Assembly: GCF_009712035.1 (NCBI RefSeq)
Contig: NZ_VILB01000013.1
Location: 185,555 to 249,554 of the forward strand
Reading direction: 5' to 3'
Length of the DNA: 64,000 nt
Source of the DNA: Anabaena sp. UHCC 0187
GTDB taxonomy: Bacteria > Cyanobacteriota > Cyanobacteriia > Cyanobacteriales > Nostocaceae
Below the pieces are notes generated by a model. That model was not told where the DNA came from. It made no database searches and was given only the letters and a program-made list of their open reading frames with translations. Shown here in pieces: positions 58,049 to 64,000 of this stretch (position 1 is the stretch's first letter; each line of letters starts with the position of its first letter). The position numbers and the translations under genes are program-made.

Positions 58049-59308
58049 TTAGGGAGTAAATTTCTTGAAAGCCAGGGTAACATTATGACCACCAAAGCCA
58101 AAGGAATTAGATAGGGCTACCTCAACTACTTGAGCGCGGCTGGTATGGGGGACATAATCTAAATCACATTCTGGATCAAGATTTTCAATGTTGATGGTAG
58201 GGGGAATTTTATCATGAGCGATCGCTAAAATTGTCGCTACAGCTTCAATCCCACCAGAACCGCCTAACAGGTGTCCTGTCATGGATTTAGTAGAACTGAT
58301 GGCTACTTTATACGCATGATCTCCCAAAGCTTTTTTGATCGCAGCGGTTTCATTTACGTCATTGGCTGATGTGCTAGTTCCATGAGCATTGATGTAACTA
58401 ACCATTTCCGGTGTCAATGACGCATCTTTTAAAGCTAATTCAATCGCCCTCGCTGCACCTAAACCACCGGGAACAGGCGAAGTCATGTGATAAGCATCAC
58501 AGGTCATCCCATAACCAACAATTTCCCCATAAATCCTTGCGCCACGATTAAGGGCGTGTTCTAATTCTTCGAGAATTAAAATTCCTGCTCCTTCACCCAT
58601 AACAAAGCCATCACGATCACGATCAAAAGGACGACAAGCATGGGCTGGATCATCATTGCGGGTGGACAGGGCGCGAGCAGCCGCAAAACCTGCCACTGAC
58701 AAAGGTGTAACTGCCGCTTCACAGCCACCACAAATCATCGCTTTAGCATATCCGCCTTGAATCTGCCGAAAAGCATCGCCGATAGAATTAGAACCCGCAG
58801 CACAAGCTGTTACAGAGCAGGAATTCGGACCTTTTGCCCCAGTATGAATTGCTGTTAATCCTGCTGCCATATTGGCGATCATCATGGGAATCATGAAGGG
58901 ACTACAACGACTAGGACCTTTACTAGGATCTAAGTAAATGGTTTGTTGGTCTTCTAAAACCTTAATTCCACCAATTCCCGAACCGATAATTACACCAACT
59001 TGTTCAGCGTTGAGATCATCAATTACTAAACCTGAATCAGCAACAGCTTGTTTAGCTGCTGATACACCCAATTGGGCAAACCGATCCATCCGCTTGGCTT
59101 CTTTGCGATCTAAGTAAGTGTGTGGATCAAAGTTTTTGACTTCACCCGCAATGCGGCAACTATGTTTAGAAGCATCAAAGGCGGTGATATAGTCAATCCC
59201 ATTGCGTCCGCTTAATAATCCTTCCCAATATTCATCTGGTGTGTTACCAATGGGTGTAATCGCGCCCACACCTGTTACAACAACGCGGTTACGTTTATAG
59301 TCTGTCAT
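58049..59308 (-). CDS. fabF: 3-oxoacyl-ACP synthase II
   Basis: FabF extends fatty acyl-ACP by condensation with malonyl-ACP. The 419-residue protein has the nucleophile Cys169 in [15 protein letters not shown], the two histidines His309 ([14 protein letters not shown]) and His346 ([11 protein letters not shown]), and Lys341 in [24 protein letters not shown] is also typical. It lies downstream of acpP on the same strand with 240 bases between, the usual cyanobacterial acpP-fabF order. A dyad in the gap may regulate read-through. Confidence 0.97.
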   Translation of the reverse strand: MTDYKRNRVVVTGVGAITPIGNTPDEYWEGLLSGRNGIDYITAFDASKHSCRIAGEVKNFDPHTYLDRKEAKRMDRFAQLGVSAAKQAVADSGLVIDDLNAEQVGVIIGSGIGGIKVLEDQQTIYLDPSKGPSRCSPFMIPMMIANMAAGLTAIHTGAKGPNSCSVTACAAGSNSIGDAFRQIQGGYAKAMICGGCEAAVTPLSVAGFAAARALSTRNDDPAHACRPFDRDRDGFVMGEGAGILILEELEHALNRGARIYGEIVGYGMTCDAYHMTSPVPGGLGAARAIELALKDASLTPEMVSYINAHGTSTSANDVNETAAIKKALGDHAYKVAISSTKSMTGHLLGGSGGIEAVATILAIAHDKIPPTINIENLDPECDLDYVPHTSRAQVVEVALSNSFGFGGHNVTLAFKKFTP

Positions 59309-59473
59309 GATTGCATTAAATATGGCGAAAAAGCAGCAGGGGAAACAATTAAGAGGGCTGAGTTCCGAGTTAAGTATTCTTAGTTAAGACTATACTGTTT
59401 GCTCAATATTATGGACTTTTGGGGCTTTTTTTGAAGTCAAACCTACAGTTTAGACACTCAGCACTCATGTACG

Positions 59474-59527
59474 GACGGGTTTATTCAGTTAATCTGTATA
59501 CCCTTAAAGTATTTATTTAAACCCGTC
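59474..59527. promoter_or_regulatory. Dyad between acpP and fabF
   Basis: GACGGGTTTA (59474-59483) and TAAACCCGTC (59518-59527) are exact reverse complements separated by 34 bases. It lies 20 bases after the acpP stop on the minus strand. It could be an attenuator or terminator between acpP and fabF, which would let the abundant carrier protein be made in excess. Confidence 0.5.
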
Positions 59528-59547
59528 AATACTGAATTAAATTTCGT

Positions 59548-59802
59548 CTATGCGGATGCAGCAACGTGACTATTGATATAATCCACTACGGCTTGAACAG
59601 TTGTAATTTTTTCAGCCGCTTCATCAGGAATTTCGATATTAAATTCTTCTTCTAAAGCCATGACTAACTCCACTGTATCTAGGGAATCAGCCCCTAAATC
59701 ATCAACAAAATTGGCTTGTGGTGTAACCTTATCCTTGTCGTCTACACTAAGTTGCTCAACGATAATGGCTTTGACTTTTTCAAAAATATCTGTTTGGCTC
59801 AT
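59548..59802 (-). CDS. acpP: Acyl carrier protein
   Basis: ACP carries growing acyl chains on a 4'-phosphopantetheine arm. The 84-residue acidic protein starts [19 protein letters not shown] and has the attachment serine Ser40 in [20 protein letters not shown]. Length and charge are standard. It is upstream of fabF on the same strand. The intervening dyad at 59474-59527 may explain unequal expression. Confidence 0.97.
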   Translation of the reverse strand: MSQTDIFEKVKAIIVEQLSVDDKDKVTPQANFVDDLGADSLDTVELVMALEEEFNIEIPDEAAEKITTVQAVVDYINSHVAASA

Positions 59803-60031
59803 AAATAAAAGTCCTTAACAAGTTGCTAATATTGCTCTAAATGAACAAAGTTTTTTTTGGGCATATACATCTTATCGGAAAGGGTGAACCTGAGTATAGG
59901 TTCTATCATTAAAACTGAGGATTAAAGATGAAGGAGATCCTGGAAATAAGAGATATAGACTTTAATAACCCCAGTAACCACCCAATTAATAAATCCTCAT
60001 CACCTCTAAACAATAAACCAACTATACTTTT

Positions 60032-60937
60032 ATGCTATCTAAAACGTTAAAATACGCTTATTATCCAGGTTGTGTAGCTCAAGGGGCTTGTCGGGAACTG
60101 TATCTATCAACCCAATCTCTCACCCAAGCCTTGGGTATTGAACTGGTAGAACTGAAAAAAGCCTCTTGCTGTGGTTCAGGGACATTTAAAGAAGATTCCC
60201 AACTACTAGAAGATACCGTTAATGCCAGAAATATCGCGTTAGCAGAATCATTAAATCTCCCTTTACTCACCCATTGCAGCACTTGCCAGGGTGTAATTGG
60301 TCATGTTGATGAACGTTTAAAAGAATGCCAGTCCACCAATCCCGATTATCTCCACAAAGTTAATGGTTTATTAGAAAAAGAAGGCTGTTCTCCTTATCGG
60401 GGGAGTACAGAAGTCAAACATCTTCTTTATGCTTTAGTCACAGATTATGGTTTAGAGGAAATTACTCAGCGTGTCACCAAGAAATTAAGTGGATTAAAAT
60501 GTGCAGCTTTTTATGGCTGTTATCTGCTTCGCGCTCAAAAATCCATGCCCTATGATGATCCTTTTCAACCCGAAGCTATGGAAAATGTATTTCGGGCTGT
60601 AGGAGCGACACCTGTATATTATCGTGGCAGAACTCAATGCTGTGGTTGGCCTTTATCCAGCTACGCGACTACCGAATCTTTCCAAATGGCTGGAAATCAT
60701 ATCCAAGAAGCCTTAGCTAATGGCGCTGATTGTATTGTGACACCATGTCCTTTGTGTCATTTGAATTTAGATTCTCGTCAACCAGAAGTAGAAAAAGTAA
60801 TTGGACAAAAGTTAGGTTTACCAATCTTACACTTACCCCAGTTAATTGCTTTAGCTTTAGGTGTCAGTCCCCAAGAACTCGGTTTAGAAAGACATATTGT
60901 GTCTACAACACCCGTCTTAGAAAAATTAGGATTTTGA
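60032..60937 (+). CDS. CCG-domain protein, CoB-CoM heterodisulfide reductase subunit B-like
   Basis: The 301-residue protein has two CCG domains: YYPGCVAQGACRELY with KASCCGSGTFKED, and YGCYLLRAQ with RTQCCGWPLSSY, ending with CIVTPCPLCHLNLDSRQ. CCG domains bind unusual iron-sulfur clusters in HdrB and in the SdhE-type subunit of some succinate dehydrogenases. Cyanobacteria lack methanogenesis, so a role as an oxidoreductase subunit, perhaps in succinate or quinone metabolism, is more likely. No other Hdr or Sdh genes are close. The start is ATG 60032. Confidence 0.85.
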   Translation: MLSKTLKYAYYPGCVAQGACRELYLSTQSLTQALGIELVELKKASCCGSGTFKEDSQLLEDTVNARNIALAESLNLPLLTHCSTCQGVIGHVDERLKECQSTNPDYLHKVNGLLEKEGCSPYRGSTEVKHLLYALVTDYGLEEITQRVTKKLSGLKCAAFYGCYLLRAQKSMPYDDPFQPEAMENVFRAVGATPVYYRGRTQCCGWPLSSYATTESFQMAGNHIQEALANGADCIVTPCPLCHLNLDSRQPEVEKVIGQKLGLPILHLPQLIALALGVSPQELGLERHIVSTTPVLEKLGF

Positions 60938-60940
60938 TAG

Positions 60941-60965
60941 AAGTAGGGGCGGGGTTTCCCCGCCC
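60941..60965. repeat. Dispersed GC-rich palindromic repeat, copy 2
   Basis: AAGTAGGGGCGGGGTTTCCC, then CGCCC, lies three bases after the CCG-domain gene and can form a hairpin (GGGGCGGGG with CCCCGCCC). It matches the reverse complement of 51731-51755 except for one position. It may end transcription of the upstream gene. Confidence 0.7.
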
Positions 60966-61001
60966 AAAATTCAGAAGAACTCAGCAGAAAGAATAAGAAA
61001 A

Positions 61002-61535
61002 TTACCCATTACCAATCACCGATTTTTGATATTCTTCCTCACTAATTAAATCGTGATTATTTTCTACACGATCTAAAAATACTAATCCTTCTAGATGATC
61101 ATATTCATGTTGAAATATTCGGGCGATAAAATCAGTTAATTCTTGTTTTTGTAAATTGCTATTGCGGTCTGTATATTCAACTTCAATAGTTTGATATCTG
61201 GGAACTAAACCCCTAATTCCCGGTACACTTAAACAACCTTCCCAACCTTTAACCATTTCCGCAGAATGGGCAATGATTTGGGGATTTATCATTGCTATTG
61301 GCTGCATTTCTGGGGCATGGGGATATCTGGTATTAGGACGGGAAGCAACGATAAATAAACGGTGAGATGCTGCTATTTGTGGTGCAGCAATGCCCACACC
61401 ATTGGCTTGAGCAACTGAGATAATTAATTCATCAATGAGTTGTTGAATTTTTTCATCTTGAACATTCTCAACCCAAACAGCTTTTTGTCGTAATATCGGA
61501 TTACCTAATTTAATAATCGGTGCTAATTCATTCAT
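61002..61535 (-). CDS. def: Peptide deformylase
   Basis: Def removes the formyl group from new proteins. I start at ATG 61535 (MNELAPIIKLG) because it matches other deformylases; a TTG at 61550 would add five residues from a repeat. The three motifs are GVGIAAPQIAA, EGCLSVPGIRG and IFQHEYDHLEG, giving the metal ligands Cys and two His and the catalytic Glu. The length of 177 is standard. It is convergent with the CCG-domain gene and lies 40 bases downstream of htrA on the same strand. Confidence 0.95.
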   Translation of the reverse strand: MNELAPIIKLGNPILRQKAVWVENVQDEKIQQLIDELIISVAQANGVGIAAPQIAASHRLFIVASRPNTRYPHAPEMQPIAMINPQIIAHSAEMVKGWEGCLSVPGIRGLVPRYQTIEVEYTDRNSNLQKQELTDFIARIFQHEYDHLEGLVFLDRVENNHDLISEEEYQKSVIGNG

Positions 61536-61541
61536 TTTTAT

Positions 61542-61569
61542 AACTAACAACTAACAACTAACAACTAAC
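61542..61569. repeat. Heptamer tandem repeat AACTAAC
   Basis: Four copies of AACTAAC in tandem lie between htrA and def. They cover the region of the def ribosome-binding site. Confidence 0.88.
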
Positions 61570-61575
61570 CAAATA

Positions 61576-62838
61576 TCAATTTTCTCTATTTACTGGTAAA
61601 GGTGCAGGTTTAACCAAAAATTGAGAAACTGTGCCATTACGATCTACTTGCACTTGTAAAGGAATGCCAACCTTACTATTTTCTACTAGTTTTTGGACTT
61701 CATCAACTTTCAAAACTGGTTGATTATTAATACTCTTTATAACATCTCCTGCACGTAGTCCAGCAATGGCTGCCGGTGAGTTAGGCACAATCCTAACTAA
61801 GAGAATTCCTTGATTTGCAGATAAATTTACTTTATCGCCAAATCTAGCAATTATTCTTTCTTTAACTTCAGGTGTTAATGTGACCATTTGTATTCCCAAA
61901 TAGGGATGATCAACTCTACCTTTAGCAATTAGTTCCTCGGCAATTTTTTGGGCAGTATTAATAGGAATGGCAAATCCTAAACCTTGAGCGCCTTGAATAA
62001 TTGCTGTATTCATGCCAATAACTTCACCACGAGCATTCAGCAATGGTCCACCAGAATTACCAGGATTAATTGCTGCATCTGTTTGCAGATAATCAACACG
62101 TTTATCACTAGCACCAATATCACTACTAGAACGATCTGTGGCACTGATAATTCCGGAAGTAACAGTATTATTTAAACCCAAGGGATTACCAATAGCAATA
62201 ACGGCTTCTCCTGGTTGCAACGTATCAGATTTACCTAAAGCTAGGGTGGGTAAGTTGTTCGCATCAATTTGAATTACTGCAACATCTGTTACCGCGTCTT
62301 CACCTAATACCTTACCCTTAAAAGTCCGGCCATCTTTGAGAGTGACTGTGACTAAATCAGCGCCGTCTACAACATGGGAATTGGTCAAAATTTGTCCAGA
62401 TGAATTAATGATAAATCCAGAACCGCTACCTCTTACTACTCTTTCTCTTGGTTGTGATGGCACTCTATTGCCAAAAAAGCCGCGAAAAAGGGGATCAGCA
62501 AATTCGCCGGGAACTTGAGTGGTGACGGTTTTAGTGGAATCAATGCGAACAACCGCACCTCCCGCTTTTTGTACTACTTTCACAACAAAGTTAGGATCTC
62601 CAGAAGAAGAGAAGATTGCTGGAGGAGCAATTTCTGTTGTGGGTGCAGTAGTTTTTTGTGTTTGAGCATTACTAGGTTCGATTTCTGAGGTGGTTTTTTT
62701 CAGACTGGTACAACCTCCCAGCATAAAAACCGCCACACCACACACTGCGATCCATTTTTTACCTTTATTTCCCAAGTTTTGCCGTAAAAATCTAGTATTA
62801 ATATTGTTAGCTGCTAGGTTATGATTATTAATCTTCAT
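61576..62838 (-). CDS. HtrA/Deg-type serine protease with lipoprotein signal
   Basis: Deg proteases refold or remove damaged periplasmic proteins. I choose ATG 62838 ([17 protein letters not shown]), which gives a normal signal region; the open frame runs 49 codons further upstream to a TTG-like start with no support. The signal ends in LGGC, a lipobox, so Cys43 may be lipid-anchored. The triad is His155 ([11 protein letters not shown]), Asp185 ([11 protein letters not shown]) and Ser262 ([11 protein letters not shown]), followed by a single PDZ domain ([20 protein letters not shown]). One PDZ fits the cyanobacterial HhoA/HhoB/HtrA group; I cannot say which. It faces dnaA, 133 bases away. Confidence 0.93.
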   Translation of the reverse strand: MKINNHNLAANNINTRFLRQNLGNKGKKWIAVCGVAVFMLGGCTSLKKTTSEIEPSNAQTQKTTAPTTEIAPPAIFSSSGDPNFVVKVVQKAGGAVVRIDSTKTVTTQVPGEFADPLFRGFFGNRVPSQPRERVVRGSGSGFIINSSGQILTNSHVVDGADLVTVTLKDGRTFKGKVLGEDAVTDVAVIQIDANNLPTLALGKSDTLQPGEAVIAIGNPLGLNNTVTSGIISATDRSSSDIGASDKRVDYLQTDAAINPGNSGGPLLNARGEVIGMNTAIIQGAQGLGFAIPINTAQKIAEELIAKGRVDHPYLGIQMVTLTPEVKERIIARFGDKVNLSANQGILLVRIVPNSPAAIAGLRAGDVIKSINNQPVLKVDEVQKLVENSKVGIPLQVQVDRNGTVSQFLVKPAPLPVNREN

Positions 62839-62971
62839 GATGTGATTATTGCTGGTGTATTCGTTAGTAGGTGTTAGGATATTGGCTACCTGGTTTTTAT
62901 CAGGCTGATTATAGATGACATAGAAGTAATTACGAATTAAGAATGACGAATTACGGAGGAAGGTGGTGTGA

Positions 62972-64000
62972 ATGGAAATTCCCATAGATGGTTTGTGGAA
63001 TCATGTATTAGAACGTTTACAGTTAGAGTTAGCTCCTCCTACCTTTAAAACTTGGATTAAGACAGCTTATGCACAGCAGTTAGAAAACAACTGCTTGGTC
63101 ATATATGCCCCTAATCCTTTTGCTCGCAATTGGCTGCAAAAATATTACATCCATACTATTGCTAATGTAGTCCAAGATATTGTGGGTTATCCAATAGAAA
63201 TTTATATTACTGTAGTTGAAGATGAGGAAGTTTCTCATTTAGGTAAACAGGAAGGAGGAGGAAAATTACTACCAATAAATCATATTTTGGCAAATGCCCC
63301 CATAAATAAACAAAAGACCTCAGATTTAAATTCTAAATATGTTTTTTCGCGGTTCGTTGTCGGTGCTAATAATCGCATGGCTCATGCTGCTTCTTTAGCT
63401 GTAGCTGAATATCCGGGGAGGGAATTTAATCCGTTATTTTTATGTGGTGGTGTGGGTTTGGGAAAAACTCACTTAATGCAAGCTATTGGTAATTATCGCT
63501 GGCAAATCTGTCCTAATTCTAAGATATTTTATGTGTCTACGGAGCAGTTTACAAATGATTTAATTACCGCAATTCGTCAGGATAGTATGCAAACTTTCCG
63601 AGAACATTATCGGGCTGCTGATGTGCTGTTGGTTGACGATATTCAATTTCTTGAGGGTAAGGAATATACTCAAGAGGAATTTTTTCATACGTTTAATACT
63701 TTACATGAAGCAGGTAAGCAAGTTGTCATTGCTTCAGATCGTCCTCCTAACCAAATTCCCAGTTTGCAAGAACGGCTTTGTTCACGGTTTTCTATGGGGC
63801 TAATTGCAGATATTCAAACCCCGGATTTAGAAACAAGAATGGCAATTTTGCAGAAAAAAGCTGAATATGAAAATATTCGTTTACCACGGGAAGTAGTTGA
63901 ATATATTGCTTCTAATTGTACTTCTAATATTCGGGAGTTGGAAGGGGCGTTAATTCGGGCTTTGGCTTATATTTCTATTTGGGGTTTACCTATGACTGTA
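62972..64000 (+). CDS. dnaA: Chromosomal replication initiator DnaA (3' end outside window)
   Basis: The frame starts at ATG 62972 with the strong ribosome-binding site GGAGGAAGG and stays open to the right edge, giving 343 residues. Domain I begins [20 protein letters not shown]. After a variable linker, domain III shows [16 protein letters not shown], Walker [10 protein letters not shown] with Lys165, Walker [10 protein letters not shown] with Asp222 and Asp223, and sensor segments ([20 protein letters not shown]). The DNA-binding domain IV must lie beyond the window. DnaA starts replication at oriC; in many bacteria oriC lies close to this gene, but I see no cluster of DnaA boxes upstream. 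The gene is divergent from htrA. Confidence 0.96.
   Translation, partial: MEIPIDGLWNHVLERLQLELAPPTFKTWIKTAYAQQLENNCLVIYAPNPFARNWLQKYYIHTIANVVQDIVGYPIEIYITVVEDEEVSHLGKQEGGGKLLPINHILANAPINKQKTSDLNSKYVFSRFVVGANNRMAHAASLAVAEYPGREFNPLFLCGGVGLGKTHLMQAIGNYRWQICPNSKIFYVSTEQFTNDLITAIRQDSMQTFREHYRAADVLLVDDIQFLEGKEYTQEEFFHTFNTLHEAGKQVVIASDRPPNQIPSLQERLCSRFSMGLIADIQTPDLETRMAILQKKAEYENIRLPREVVEYIASNCTSNIRELEGALIRALAYISIWGLPMTV

Noticed and set aside
59928-60050. 40-codon ATG frame before the CCG-domain gene
   Set aside because: It overlaps the start of a well-supported gene in another frame and has no ribosome-binding site or familiar motif.
62839-62971. Possible oriC between htrA and dnaA
   Set aside because: No cluster of DnaA boxes or unwinding region could be seen in the short gap.

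Overview
The window is a chromosomal segment of a cyanobacterium, most likely a filamentous member of the Nostocales. This rests on the abundant HIP1 palindromes (GCGATCGC), the AT-rich coding style, heptanucleotide tandem repeats between genes, and cyanobacterial gene types: Gun4, a CruA-type lycopene cyclase, COP23, the rbp-rpsU pair, an RNase E ending in the cyanobacterial arginine-rich tail, and large secreted TPS and RTX proteins. No rRNA, tRNA or CRISPR array was seen.

Layout. 1-2213 is the 3' part of a CheA-type hybrid kinase. 2.3-17 kb is mostly housekeeping: pheA, a DUF1997 gene, rnhB, rne with an unusually long upstream leader, a B12-binding/radical SAM protein, clpS, a CPBP membrane protease, a DUF4079 protein, a 54-residue ORF and the lycopene cyclase. 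17.1-30.4 kb is a secretion locus: a TpsB outer-membrane transporter facing away from a COP23-domain protein, two exported trypsin-like proteases, and a 2552-residue exoprotein that joins a two-partner-secretion head, a long beta-helical repeat stalk and a C-terminal CHAT (caspase-like) protease. It is bracketed by two copies of the 3' end of the lycopene cyclase gene, which suggests a duplication or insertion scar. 30.5-37.5 kb holds a 2OG-Fe(II) oxygenase-like gene and two large RTX-type proteins (PhoX-like and choice-of-anchor-I/Calx-beta/DUF4114).

37.5-53.2 kb returns to core genes: rsmI, a PH-domain protein, a PfkB kinase, a MASE1 hybrid histidine kinase, a cysQ-like phosphatase, the RRM protein and rpsU, two lipoproteins, a methyltransferase, an ArnT-like glycosyltransferase, an orphan MalK-type ATPase, gun4 and icd. 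53.2-55.5 kb is a small accessory patch: a decayed 5' fragment of menB, a nine-codon ORF with a perfect Shine-Dalgarno sequence, and a translationally coupled DUF262-HEPN pair that looks like a defence or toxin-type module. 55.6-64 kb holds tkt, fabF and acpP, a CCG-domain (HdrB-like) protein, def, a lipoprotein HtrA protease and the 5' part of dnaA, which runs off the right edge.

The strongest candidate for an undescribed system is the TPS-CHAT locus. It could assemble a surface-anchored or released caspase-like protease together with secreted trypsin-like proteases, and three of its small exported proteins end in a similar Pro/Asn-rich tail closing in R-(S)-(V)-W. The DUF262-HEPN pair is a second candidate.
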